Positions 50,545-61,348 of a stretch of 64,000 nucleotides of DNA are shown in pieces. Positions within the stretch are counted from its first letter, which is position 1; the number at the start of each line of letters is the position of its first letter. Source of the DNA: Flectonema sp. DT1601 (Eukaryota > Euglenozoa > Diplonemea > Diplonemida > Diplonemidae); the NCBI GenBank assembly GCA_964019425.1, contig OZ025814.1, positions 1 through 64,000 of the forward strand, given 5' to 3'. A program made the translations under genes and the position numbers. The notes beneath the pieces were generated by a model. The model made no database searches and was not told the DNA's origin. It worked only from the letters and a program-made list of their open reading frames with translations.

Positions 50545-52914
50545 TTAGTTGGTGAAAGTGTAGGAAAAAGTTCCCTGAGCCAACCCACTGCAGTCAACAG
50601 TTCCACCGGTTGGAACGTAGACACCGGTGCTTGGGTCGGATCCGTTCTGGAAAGTACAGAATCCAGTCTTTCCAGCGGACCCTCCGTAACGCGAGTGTGG
50701 TGGGCACGGGTAGTCGAAGTGGCTGGCGCTCGACAAGTCCCAGGTGTACCCGAAGTATCCTCCCTTCGAGAAGTAGTCACAGTACTCGTGGAGCTGAGAG
50801 GAAACCGGTGGAAGCTTGATTCCCTTCGTGTTGTTGGTCCAGGTGCAGGTGTGCTTCTCTCCAACGACAGTGGTGGTGGTCTCTGGAGGGCAAGCAGACG
50901 ATGGTGGTGGTCTTGGTGGCGGGGTGACTCCTCCCTGGACAAGTGCCTGAACCGGGGCAGAAGTAATACCGCACTGGTCACTTCCTCTCTCCAGTCTGAT
51001 GTAACCGTTCTCTCCCCAGTTTGCGTTCCAAGAGTTCTTAATCAACCAGTACTTCTGTCCGTTGTCGATACCGTACCCGACGATGAGAACAGCGTGGTCG
51101 GCTTGCTTGTTGCAGCAGTTGCTTACAATTCCTCCCTTGTATGGCCACCAGATCTGGGTCATCGCGTCCAGGGCAATCGACACAGGTCCGTACTTCGCAA
51201 CAGTCGCTGCCATCGCTTCTTCGGTTCTGTTCACGTTGTAGTACCCGGTCACCTTCACCTCAGCTGGGCTCCCGGCGTGGCAACCAGGAACATTCCCGGT
51301 CCCCGAAACGTATGGGTACGACGCTTCGGTGTCCGCTCCGTTGTCGGCAGTCCACTGGATCGCCTGGTACGGCCATCCTCCACCGCATCCATGCGATCCG
51401 GTGTCGCAGCTCACAAGCTTCTGCTCCGACAGGCTCTGCAACTCGTTTCCGGCGATCGCCCACGCAGACTCAGTTACTCCGGTGGTTGAGAAAGACCAGC
51501 ATGATCCACACTGTCCCTGATCCTTAACCGGGGTCACAACTCCCTTGGTTCTCCAGTCAACCGACGTCGGCATGTTGCGGATGTCTTCCTCGGTGATCCT
51601 TCTCTCCGCAGGGGCGTCTGGAAGATCTCCGGTGGTTGGGTGAGCGCAGTCTCTCAGGTGGGTTTCGAACTCACCCTTTGACCAGTCAGCGAGGTTGTTT
51701 GGAAGTCCACTTCCCCCCTGCGAGTAGAACAGGTTCAAGTGTCTGCGGAAGTTGTTGAAACGAGTCTGCTCTTCGGCCTTCGAGGCGTAGGTCTTCTTGT
51801 GCTGAACCATCCACTTCGCGAACAGTTCACGGTGCTCAGCCAAGCTCTTCGACTTGTCAACTGGCTCCTCGAGAGGTGCCGCACGCACTGGAAGAACGAG
51901 CTTGGCTGCGCTGCTCTTCGCCGACTCCAGAGAAGTAGCCCACAACGACTCCTCCAACTGCTTCGCCACCGTCACCGAGAACGAAGCCGCTCCCCACTGC
52001 ATTGCGCAGGTGAACTCCTGTCCGGCAGCAAGAATGAAGTAACATCCACCCCTGTTTCCCCTGTCGTTGCGGTTCGATCCCCACGAGCACACGTTCGCTC
52101 CTCCGTAGTAGCAGTGGAACGCGTTGTAGTCTTCGTTGGTGCTCGACGACACGATCGAGATCACCAAGTCGTTTTGTCTGTCGTTGGTGTACGCGCAGTC
52201 GCACATGTCGGGCTTCGGGTAGGTCACGTTTGGGCACTTCATCGGAACATTCTGCGACTCCAACTGCAAAACATTCTTTTTGAATGAGAATGCCGACGAC
52301 GATCCGTCGAATGAACCGCTCACCGAAGAGCACTGCAGGTCACCTCCCGCGGGAAGGATGAAGTTGCAGGAGTACCCTCCCTGGGTTCCGTTCACAGCGT
52401 AGGCACAGACTTCCATGTTGTTGTACTTGCAGCTGAACTCGTTCACACCGTTCCCGCGAGGTGCCATGCGCTGGGCCACCCAAAGGTCAGAACTGCCGGA
52501 GTTCTTGTAGCTGCAGTCTCCGTTGTTGCACTGAATCGTCTTCGTGTTGCTGTCCAACAGAGCCCCCTTCAGTGGCGAAACATGGCTTCCGATCACATGC
52601 ACGGTTCCCTGCACATCGCAGCTCATCTCAGCGCCAGCCGGAAGGACGAAGAAGCAACTTCCAGAGCTTCCGGTGTCCGAACTTGGGTACGACCGGTAGC
52701 AAGTCACAGCGTTCCCAACAGTGCACGACAAAGTCGCAACTCCAGACTGCTGTTCCGCCTGGAAGAAGAGCGTCACAGCTTCATCGACCTGTTTGTCGTT
52801 GGTGTACGAGCAGCTGTTTCCCGATACCGGGCAGTTGATCGAGTTCCACATCTGCTGTCCTTCTGCCACCGCTGACAGCGCCATCAAGGCGAACAAAAGA
52901 CCCGAAGATCTCAT
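50545..52914 (-). CDS. Papain-family protease, array copy 4
   Basis: Identical protein to copy 1. From this copy rightward the sequence just past the stop codon has one more AAAGT unit (AAAGTAAAGTAAAGT), separating copies 4-7 from copies 1-3. Confidence 0.95.
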   Translation of the reverse strand: MRSSGLLFALMALSAVAEGQQMWNSINCPVSGNSCSYTNDKQVDEAVTLFFQAEQQSGVATLSCTVGNAVTCYRSYPSSDTGSSGSCFFVLPAGAEMSCDVQGTVHVIGSHVSPLKGALLDSNTKTIQCNNGDCSYKNSGSSDLWVAQRMAPRGNGVNEFSCKYNNMEVCAYAVNGTQGGYSCNFILPAGGDLQCSSVSGSFDGSSSAFSFKKNVLQLESQNVPMKCPNVTYPKPDMCDCAYTNDRQNDLVISIVSSSTNEDYNAFHCYYGGANVCSWGSNRNDRGNRGGCYFILAAGQEFTCAMQWGAASFSVTVAKQLEESLWATSLESAKSSAAKLVLPVRAAPLEEPVDKSKSLAEHRELFAKWMVQHKKTYASKAEEQTRFNNFRRHLNLFYSQGGSGLPNNLADWSKGEFETHLRDCAHPTTGDLPDAPAERRITEEDIRNMPTSVDWRTKGVVTPVKDQGQCGSCWSFSTTGVTESAWAIAGNELQSLSEQKLVSCDTGSHGCGGGWPYQAIQWTADNGADTEASYPYVSGTGNVPGCHAGSPAEVKVTGYYNVNRTEEAMAATVAKYGPVSIALDAMTQIWWPYKGGIVSNCCNKQADHAVLIVGYGIDNGQKYWLIKNSWNANWGENGYIRLERGSDQCGITSAPVQALVQGGVTPPPRPPPSSACPPETTTTVVGEKHTCTWTNNTKGIKLPPVSSQLHEYCDYFSKGGYFGYTWDLSSASHFDYPCPPHSRYGGSAGKTGFCTFQNGSDPSTGVYVPTGGTVDCSGLAQGTFSYTFTN

Positions 52915-52962
52915 TATAATTATTATTATTTGTTTTTGATACAAGAACCTGATCGTGAGAGA

Positions 52963-52998
<36 letters not shown>

Positions 52999-54146
52999 AT
53001 ATGAACGTATCTTTTTTTTTTTTACGACACAATATATTGACGAAACTTAACAAACAACAACGACAACAACAATGCAATTCCGCTTTCTTGTGTGCATTCA
53101 TTCGTCGTCAATTCTCTCGCGGGTTTCCATTTTTTTTTTTTTTTTTGTCCAACACAAAACTGCCAACAAAAGGATTGTAAGAGAGAGAAGAGGAACCATT
53201 CACATCATCACATTGTTCGGCCACTGAATAATAATAATAATAAAACAATAATACCGTCGGTGTGGTACACAGTGGCTGATAACGAAGCATATGGTTTGGT
53301 TTGGTTTGGTTAGTTCAGTGAGTGAGTTTAACTAACTAACTGAATAGGGGGGGGGTTTTTTTTTTTGGGTTTCTTGTTTGCTTTGCTTTGCTTTGCTTTT
53401 TCTTTCTTTCTTTTTTTTTTTTTTACTTTTTTCCATCAACGTGGAAAAAGAAAAATAAAAATGCAAAAAAAAAGAAAAACAATAAACAGACAAACAAACA
53501 AACAAACAAACAAACAACAAGCAAGGGACTTTTACGTCTTTGCCTGGGCAAAAGGAATGTCAACACACCTGGAAAAGATGTTCCCGACACAACAAAATTG
53601 CCGTCAACCCATTTTTCATTTCGCTCGAACGCGAAAGAATCAAAAATAAAAAAACAAGAAAACAGAAGCTTCCAAAGCCAAGAAAGCTAGGAAGAGAAGA
53701 AAAAGAGAGAGAGAGAGAGAGAGAGTAAAGCAAGAAAAAACTTGCATTTAAAGAAAATCAAACATTTGTCATTTAACATTTATGACAAGATTTTCTGAAA
53801 ACTCGAAAAAGATCACACGTGAAATAAAATAAACAAAAGGGAAACACTGTTGTTTTTTTATTTTTCTTTCTCCCCTCAATCTGATACCAAACATTTGGAG
53901 ACGAAGTGAAAAGAGGGGAAAAAAGAAATAAACAATGGTGTAAAAGAACAGAACATTTGATATGTTGTTATGAGCAAAGAAAATGAAAGAGAAGCTGAAA
54001 AGATATCTCATATATATATGCTATAGAGACAGCTCAGCTCAGGCTCACCTCAAGGCTCAGCTCTCCTCGGTTGTAGCTAATTGTTTTGTAATGAAAGCAA
54101 AGTAAATAAAGTAAAGTAAACTAAAGTAAAGTAAAGTATTATTGAC
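52915..54146. other. Protease array spacer 4
   Basis: Essentially the same as spacer 3, including the TGAATAATAA variant (53225) and three CTTTG units. Confidence 0.8.
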
Positions 54147-56516
54147 TTAGTTGGTGAAAGTGTAGGAAAAAGTTCCCTGAGCCAACCCACTGCAGTCAAC
54201 AGTTCCACCGGTTGGAACGTAGACACCGGTGCTTGGGTCGGATCCGTTCTGGAAAGTACAGAATCCAGTCTTTCCAGCGGACCCTCCGTAACGCGAGTGT
54301 GGTGGGCACGGGTAGTCGAAGTGGCTGGCGCTCGACAAGTCCCAGGTGTACCCGAAGTATCCTCCCTTCGAGAAGTAGTCACAGTACTCGTGGAGCTGAG
54401 AGGAAACCGGTGGAAGCTTGATTCCCTTCGTGTTGTTGGTCCAGGTGCAGGTGTGCTTCTCTCCAACGACAGTGGTGGTGGTCTCTGGAGGGCAAGCAGA
54501 CGATGGTGGTGGTCTTGGTGGCGGGGTGACTCCTCCCTGGACAAGTGCCTGAACCGGGGCAGAAGTAATACCGCACTGGTCACTTCCTCTCTCCAGTCTG
54601 ATGTAACCGTTCTCTCCCCAGTTTGCGTTCCAAGAGTTCTTAATCAACCAGTACTTCTGTCCGTTGTCGATACCGTACCCGACGATGAGAACAGCGTGGT
54701 CGGCTTGCTTGTTGCAGCAGTTGCTTACAATTCCTCCCTTGTATGGCCACCAGATCTGGGTCATCGCGTCCAGGGCAATCGACACAGGTCCGTACTTCGC
54801 AACAGTCGCTGCCATCGCTTCTTCGGTTCTGTTCACGTTGTAGTACCCGGTCACCTTCACCTCAGCTGGGCTCCCGGCGTGGCAACCAGGAACATTCCCG
54901 GTCCCCGAAACGTATGGGTACGACGCTTCGGTGTCCGCTCCGTTGTCGGCAGTCCACTGGATCGCCTGGTACGGCCATCCTCCACCGCATCCATGCGATC
55001 CGGTGTCGCAGCTCACAAGCTTCTGCTCCGACAGGCTCTGCAACTCGTTTCCGGCGATCGCCCACGCAGACTCAGTTACTCCGGTGGTTGAGAAAGACCA
55101 GCATGATCCACACTGTCCCTGATCCTTAACCGGGGTCACAACTCCCTTGGTTCTCCAGTCAACCGACGTCGGCATGTTGCGGATGTCTTCCTCGGTGATC
55201 CTTCTCTCCGCAGGGGCGTCTGGAAGATCTCCGGTGGTTGGGTGAGCGCAGTCTCTCAGGTGGGTTTCGAACTCACCCTTTGACCAGTCAGCGAGGTTGT
55301 TTGGAAGTCCACTTCCCCCCTGCGAGTAGAACAGGTTCAAGTGTCTGCGGAAGTTGTTGAAACGAGTCTGCTCTTCGGCCTTCGAGGCGTAGGTCTTCTT
55401 GTGCTGAACCATCCACTTCGCGAACAGTTCACGGTGCTCAGCCAAGCTCTTCGACTTGTCAACTGGCTCCTCGAGAGGTGCCGCACGCACTGGAAGAACG
55501 AGCTTGGCTGCGCTGCTCTTCGCCGACTCCAGAGAAGTAGCCCACAACGACTCCTCCAACTGCTTCGCCACCGTCACCGAGAACGAAGCCGCTCCCCACT
55601 GCATTGCGCAGGTGAACTCCTGTCCGGCAGCAAGAATGAAGTAACATCCACCCCTGTTTCCCCTGTCGTTGCGGTTCGATCCCCACGAGCACACGTTCGC
55701 TCCTCCGTAGTAGCAGTGGAACGCGTTGTAGTCTTCGTTGGTGCTCGACGACACGATCGAGATCACCAAGTCGTTTTGTCTGTCGTTGGTGTACGCGCAG
55801 TCGCACATGTCGGGCTTCGGGTAGGTCACGTTTGGGCACTTCATCGGAACATTCTGCGACTCCAACTGCAAAACATTCTTTTTGAATGAGAATGCCGACG
55901 ACGATCCGTCGAATGAACCGCTCACCGAAGAGCACTGCAGGTCACCTCCCGCGGGAAGGATGAAGTTGCAGGAGTACCCTCCCTGGGTTCCGTTCACAGC
56001 GTAGGCACAGACTTCCATGTTGTTGTACTTGCAGCTGAACTCGTTCACACCGTTCCCGCGAGGTGCCATGCGCTGGGCCACCCAAAGGTCAGAACTGCCG
56101 GAGTTCTTGTAGCTGCAGTCTCCGTTGTTGCACTGAATCGTCTTCGTGTTGCTGTCCAACAGAGCCCCCTTCAGTGGCGAAACATGGCTTCCGATCACAT
56201 GCACGGTTCCCTGCACATCGCAGCTCATCTCAGCGCCAGCCGGAAGGACGAAGAAGCAACTTCCAGAGCTTCCGGTGTCCGAACTTGGGTACGACCGGTA
56301 GCAAGTCACAGCGTTCCCAACAGTGCACGACAAAGTCGCAACTCCAGACTGCTGTTCCGCCTGGAAGAAGAGCGTCACAGCTTCATCGACCTGTTTGTCG
56401 TTGGTGTACGAGCAGCTGTTTCCCGATACCGGGCAGTTGATCGAGTTCCACATCTGCTGTCCTTCTGCCACCGCTGACAGCGCCATCAAGGCGAACAAAA
56501 GACCCGAAGATCTCAT
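54147..56516 (-). CDS. Papain-family protease, array copy 5
   Basis: Identical protein to copy 1, with the longer AAAGT run after the stop. Upstream GAT run is one unit longer than in copies 3 and 4. Confidence 0.95.
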   Translation of the reverse strand: MRSSGLLFALMALSAVAEGQQMWNSINCPVSGNSCSYTNDKQVDEAVTLFFQAEQQSGVATLSCTVGNAVTCYRSYPSSDTGSSGSCFFVLPAGAEMSCDVQGTVHVIGSHVSPLKGALLDSNTKTIQCNNGDCSYKNSGSSDLWVAQRMAPRGNGVNEFSCKYNNMEVCAYAVNGTQGGYSCNFILPAGGDLQCSSVSGSFDGSSSAFSFKKNVLQLESQNVPMKCPNVTYPKPDMCDCAYTNDRQNDLVISIVSSSTNEDYNAFHCYYGGANVCSWGSNRNDRGNRGGCYFILAAGQEFTCAMQWGAASFSVTVAKQLEESLWATSLESAKSSAAKLVLPVRAAPLEEPVDKSKSLAEHRELFAKWMVQHKKTYASKAEEQTRFNNFRRHLNLFYSQGGSGLPNNLADWSKGEFETHLRDCAHPTTGDLPDAPAERRITEEDIRNMPTSVDWRTKGVVTPVKDQGQCGSCWSFSTTGVTESAWAIAGNELQSLSEQKLVSCDTGSHGCGGGWPYQAIQWTADNGADTEASYPYVSGTGNVPGCHAGSPAEVKVTGYYNVNRTEEAMAATVAKYGPVSIALDAMTQIWWPYKGGIVSNCCNKQADHAVLIVGYGIDNGQKYWLIKNSWNANWGENGYIRLERGSDQCGITSAPVQALVQGGVTPPPRPPPSSACPPETTTTVVGEKHTCTWTNNTKGIKLPPVSSQLHEYCDYFSKGGYFGYTWDLSSASHFDYPCPPHSRYGGSAGKTGFCTFQNGSDPSTGVYVPTGGTVDCSGLAQGTFSYTFTN

Positions 56517-56564
56517 TATAATTATTATTATTTGTTTTTGATACAAGAACCTGATCGTGAGAGA

Positions 56565-56603
<39 letters not shown>

Positions 56604-57747
56604 ATATGAACGTATCTTTTTTTTTTTTACGACACAATATATTGACGAAACTTAACAAACAACAACGACAACAACAATGCAATTCCGCTTTCTTGTGTGC
56701 ATTCATTCGTCGTCAATTCTCTCGCGGGTTTCCATTTTTTTTTTTTTTTTTGTCCAACACAAAACTGCCAACAAAAGGATTGTAAGAGAGAGAAGAGGAA
56801 CCATTCACATCATCACATTGTTCGGCCACTAAATAATAATAATAATAAAACAATAATACCGTCGGTGTGGTACACAGTGGCTGATAACGAAGCATATGGT
56901 TTGGTTTGGTTTGGTTAGTTCAGTGAGTGAGTTTAACTAACTAACTGAATAGGGGGGGGTTTTTTTTTTTGGGTTTCTTGTTTGCTTTGCTTTGCTTTGC
57001 TTTGCTTTTTCTTTCTTTCTTTTTTTTTTTTTTACTTTTTTCCATCAACGTGGAAAAAGAAAAATAAAAATGCAAAAAAAAAGAAAAACAATAAACAGAC
57101 AAACAAACAAACAAACAAACAACAAGCAAGGGACTTTTACGTCTTTGCCTGGGCAAAAGGAATGTCAACACACCTGGAAAAGATGTTCCCGACACAACAA
57201 AATTGCCGTCAACCCATTTTTCATTTCGCTCGAACGCGAAAGAATCAAAAATAAAAAAACAAGAAAACAGAAGCTTCCAAAGCCAAGAAAGCTAGGAAGA
57301 GAAGAAAAAGAGAGAGAGAGAGAGAGTAAAGCAAGAAAAAACTTGCATTTAAAGAAAATCAAACATTTGTCATTTAACATTTATGACAAGATTTTCTGAA
57401 AACTCGAAAAAGATCACACGTGAAATAAAATAAACAAAAGGGAAACACTGTTGTTTTTTTATTTTTCTTTCTCCCCTCAATCTGATACCAAACATTTGGA
57501 GACGAAGTGAAAAGAGGGGAAAAAAGAAATAAACAATGGTGTAAAAGAACAGAACATTTGATATGTTGTTATGAGCAAAGAAAATGAAAGAGAAGCTGAA
57601 AAGATATCTCATATATATATGCTATAGAGACAGCTCAGCTCAGGCTCACCTCAAGGCTCAGCTCTCCTCGGTTGTAGCTAATTGTTTTGTAATGAAAGCA
57701 AAGTAAATAAAGTAAAGTAAACTAAAGTAAAGTAAAGTATTATTGAC
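56517..57747. other. Protease array spacer 5
   Basis: Four CTTTG units, TAAATAATAA variant, and a GA run shorter than in spacers 3 and 4. It matches spacer 6. Confidence 0.8.
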
Positions 57748-60117
57748 TTAGTTGGTGAAAGTGTAGGAAAAAGTTCCCTGAGCCAACCCACTGCAGTCAA
57801 CAGTTCCACCGGTTGGAACGTAGACACCGGTGCTTGGGTCGGATCCGTTCTGGAAAGTACAGAATCCAGTCTTTCCAGCGGACCCTCCGTAACGCGAGTG
57901 TGGTGGGCACGGGTAGTCGAAGTGGCTGGCGCTCGACAAGTCCCAGGTGTACCCGAAGTATCCTCCCTTCGAGAAGTAGTCACAGTACTCGTGGAGCTGA
58001 GAGGAAACCGGTGGAAGCTTGATTCCCTTCGTGTTGTTGGTCCAGGTGCAGGTGTGCTTCTCTCCAACGACAGTGGTGGTGGTCTCTGGAGGGCAAGCAG
58101 ACGATGGTGGTGGTCTTGGTGGCGGGGTGACTCCTCCCTGGACAAGTGCCTGAACCGGGGCAGAAGTAATACCGCACTGGTCACTTCCTCTCTCCAGTCT
58201 GATGTAACCGTTCTCTCCCCAGTTTGCGTTCCAAGAGTTCTTAATCAACCAGTACTTCTGTCCGTTGTCGATACCGTACCCGACGATGAGAACAGCGTGG
58301 TCGGCTTGCTTGTTGCAGCAGTTGCTTACAATTCCTCCCTTGTATGGCCACCAGATCTGGGTCATCGCGTCCAGGGCAATCGACACAGGTCCGTACTTCG
58401 CAACAGTCGCTGCCATCGCTTCTTCGGTTCTGTTCACGTTGTAGTACCCGGTCACCTTCACCTCAGCTGGGCTCCCGGCGTGGCAACCAGGAACATTCCC
58501 GGTCCCCGAAACGTATGGGTACGACGCTTCGGTGTCCGCTCCGTTGTCGGCAGTCCACTGGATCGCCTGGTACGGCCATCCTCCACCGCATCCATGCGAT
58601 CCGGTGTCGCAGCTCACAAGCTTCTGCTCCGACAGGCTCTGCAACTCGTTTCCGGCGATCGCCCACGCAGACTCAGTTACTCCGGTGGTTGAGAAAGACC
58701 AGCATGATCCACACTGTCCCTGATCCTTAACCGGGGTCACAACTCCCTTGGTTCTCCAGTCAACCGACGTCGGCATGTTGCGGATGTCTTCCTCGGTGAT
58801 CCTTCTCTCCGCAGGGGCGTCTGGAAGATCTCCGGTGGTTGGGTGAGCGCAGTCTCTCAGGTGGGTTTCGAACTCACCCTTTGACCAGTCAGCGAGGTTG
58901 TTTGGAAGTCCACTTCCCCCCTGCGAGTAGAACAGGTTCAAGTGTCTGCGGAAGTTGTTGAAACGAGTCTGCTCTTCGGCCTTCGAGGCGTAGGTCTTCT
59001 TGTGCTGAACCATCCACTTCGCGAACAGTTCACGGTGCTCAGCCAAGCTCTTCGACTTGTCAACTGGCTCCTCGAGAGGTGCCGCACGCACTGGAAGAAC
59101 GAGCTTGGCTGCGCTGCTCTTCGCCGACTCCAGAGAAGTAGCCCACAACGACTCCTCCAACTGCTTCGCCACCGTCACCGAGAACGAAGCCGCTCCCCAC
59201 TGCATTGCGCAGGTGAACTCCTGTCCGGCAGCAAGAATGAAGTAACATCCACCCCTGTTTCCCCTGTCGTTGCGGTTCGATCCCCACGAGCACACGTTCG
59301 CTCCTCCGTAGTAGCAGTGGAACGCGTTGTAGTCTTCGTTGGTGCTCGACGACACGATCGAGATCACCAAGTCGTTTTGTCTGTCGTTGGTGTACGCGCA
59401 GTCGCACATGTCGGGCTTCGGGTAGGTCACGTTTGGGCACTTCATCGGAACATTCTGCGACTCCAACTGCAAAACATTCTTTTTGAATGAGAATGCCGAC
59501 GACGATCCGTCGAATGAACCGCTCACCGAAGAGCACTGCAGGTCACCTCCCGCGGGAAGGATGAAGTTGCAGGAGTACCCTCCCTGGGTTCCGTTCACAG
59601 CGTAGGCACAGACTTCCATGTTGTTGTACTTGCAGCTGAACTCGTTCACACCGTTCCCGCGAGGTGCCATGCGCTGGGCCACCCAAAGGTCAGAACTGCC
59701 GGAGTTCTTGTAGCTGCAGTCTCCGTTGTTGCACTGAATCGTCTTCGTGTTGCTGTCCAACAGAGCCCCCTTCAGTGGCGAAACATGGCTTCCGATCACA
59801 TGCACGGTTCCCTGCACATCGCAGCTCATCTCAGCGCCAGCCGGAAGGACGAAGAAGCAACTTCCAGAGCTTCCGGTGTCCGAACTTGGGTACGACCGGT
59901 AGCAAGTCACAGCGTTCCCAACAGTGCACGACAAAGTCGCAACTCCAGACTGCTGTTCCGCCTGGAAGAAGAGCGTCACAGCTTCATCGACCTGTTTGTC
60001 GTTGGTGTACGAGCAGCTGTTTCCCGATACCGGGCAGTTGATCGAGTTCCACATCTGCTGTCCTTCTGCCACCGCTGACAGCGCCATCAAGGCGAACAAA
60101 AGACCCGAAGATCTCAT
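57748..60117 (-). CDS. Papain-family protease, array copy 6
   Basis: Identical protein to copy 1; unit length 3601 bp, the same as the next. Confidence 0.95.
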   Translation of the reverse strand: MRSSGLLFALMALSAVAEGQQMWNSINCPVSGNSCSYTNDKQVDEAVTLFFQAEQQSGVATLSCTVGNAVTCYRSYPSSDTGSSGSCFFVLPAGAEMSCDVQGTVHVIGSHVSPLKGALLDSNTKTIQCNNGDCSYKNSGSSDLWVAQRMAPRGNGVNEFSCKYNNMEVCAYAVNGTQGGYSCNFILPAGGDLQCSSVSGSFDGSSSAFSFKKNVLQLESQNVPMKCPNVTYPKPDMCDCAYTNDRQNDLVISIVSSSTNEDYNAFHCYYGGANVCSWGSNRNDRGNRGGCYFILAAGQEFTCAMQWGAASFSVTVAKQLEESLWATSLESAKSSAAKLVLPVRAAPLEEPVDKSKSLAEHRELFAKWMVQHKKTYASKAEEQTRFNNFRRHLNLFYSQGGSGLPNNLADWSKGEFETHLRDCAHPTTGDLPDAPAERRITEEDIRNMPTSVDWRTKGVVTPVKDQGQCGSCWSFSTTGVTESAWAIAGNELQSLSEQKLVSCDTGSHGCGGGWPYQAIQWTADNGADTEASYPYVSGTGNVPGCHAGSPAEVKVTGYYNVNRTEEAMAATVAKYGPVSIALDAMTQIWWPYKGGIVSNCCNKQADHAVLIVGYGIDNGQKYWLIKNSWNANWGENGYIRLERGSDQCGITSAPVQALVQGGVTPPPRPPPSSACPPETTTTVVGEKHTCTWTNNTKGIKLPPVSSQLHEYCDYFSKGGYFGYTWDLSSASHFDYPCPPHSRYGGSAGKTGFCTFQNGSDPSTGVYVPTGGTVDCSGLAQGTFSYTFTN

Positions 60118-60165
60118 TATAATTATTATTATTTGTTTTTGATACAAGAACCTGATCGTGAGAGA

Positions 60166-60204
<39 letters not shown>

Positions 60205-61348
60205 ATATGAACGTATCTTTTTTTTTTTTACGACACAATATATTGACGAAACTTAACAAACAACAACGACAACAACAATGCAATTCCGCTTTCTTGTGTG
60301 CATTCATTCGTCGTCAATTCTCTCGCGGGTTTCCATTTTTTTTTTTTTTTTTGTCCAACACAAAACTGCCAACAAAAGGATTGTAAGAGAGAGAAGAGGA
60401 ACCATTCACATCATCACATTGTTCGGCCACTAAATAATAATAATAATAAAACAATAATACCGTCGGTGTGGTACACAGTGGCTGATAACGAAGCATATGG
60501 TTTGGTTTGGTTTGGTTAGTTCAGTGAGTGAGTTTAACTAACTAACTGAATAGGGGGGGGTTTTTTTTTTTGGGTTTCTTGTTTGCTTTGCTTTGCTTTG
60601 CTTTGCTTTTTCTTTCTTTCTTTTTTTTTTTTTTACTTTTTTCCATCAACGTGGAAAAAGAAAAATAAAAATGCAAAAAAAAAGAAAAACAATAAACAGA
60701 CAAACAAACAAACAAACAAACAACAAGCAAGGGACTTTTACGTCTTTGCCTGGGCAAAAGGAATGTCAACACACCTGGAAAAGATGTTCCCGACACAACA
60801 AAATTGCCGTCAACCCATTTTTCATTTCGCTCGAACGCGAAAGAATCAAAAATAAAAAAACAAGAAAACAGAAGCTTCCAAAGCCAAGAAAGCTAGGAAG
60901 AGAAGAAAAAGAGAGAGAGAGAGAGAGTAAAGCAAGAAAAAACTTGCATTTAAAGAAAATCAAACATTTGTCATTTAACATTTATGACAAGATTTTCTGA
61001 AAACTCGAAAAAGATCACACGTGAAATAAAATAAACAAAAGGGAAACACTGTTGTTTTTTTATTTTTCTTTCTCCCCTCAATCTGATACCAAACATTTGG
61101 AGACGAAGTGAAAAGAGGGGAAAAAAGAAATAAACAATGGTGTAAAAGAACAGAACATTTGATATGTTGTTATGAGCAAAGAAAATGAAAGAGAAGCTGA
61201 AAAGATATCTCATATATATATGCTATAGAGACAGCTCAGCTCAGGCTCACCTCAAGGCTCAGCTCTCCTCGGTTGTAGCTAATTGTTTTGTAATGAAAGC
61301 AAAGTAAATAAAGTAAAGTAAACTAAAGTAAAGTAAAGTATTATTGAC
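60118..61348. other. Protease array spacer 6
   Basis: Matches spacer 5 in all microsatellite lengths I counted, so units 5 to 7 come from the latest duplications. Confidence 0.8.
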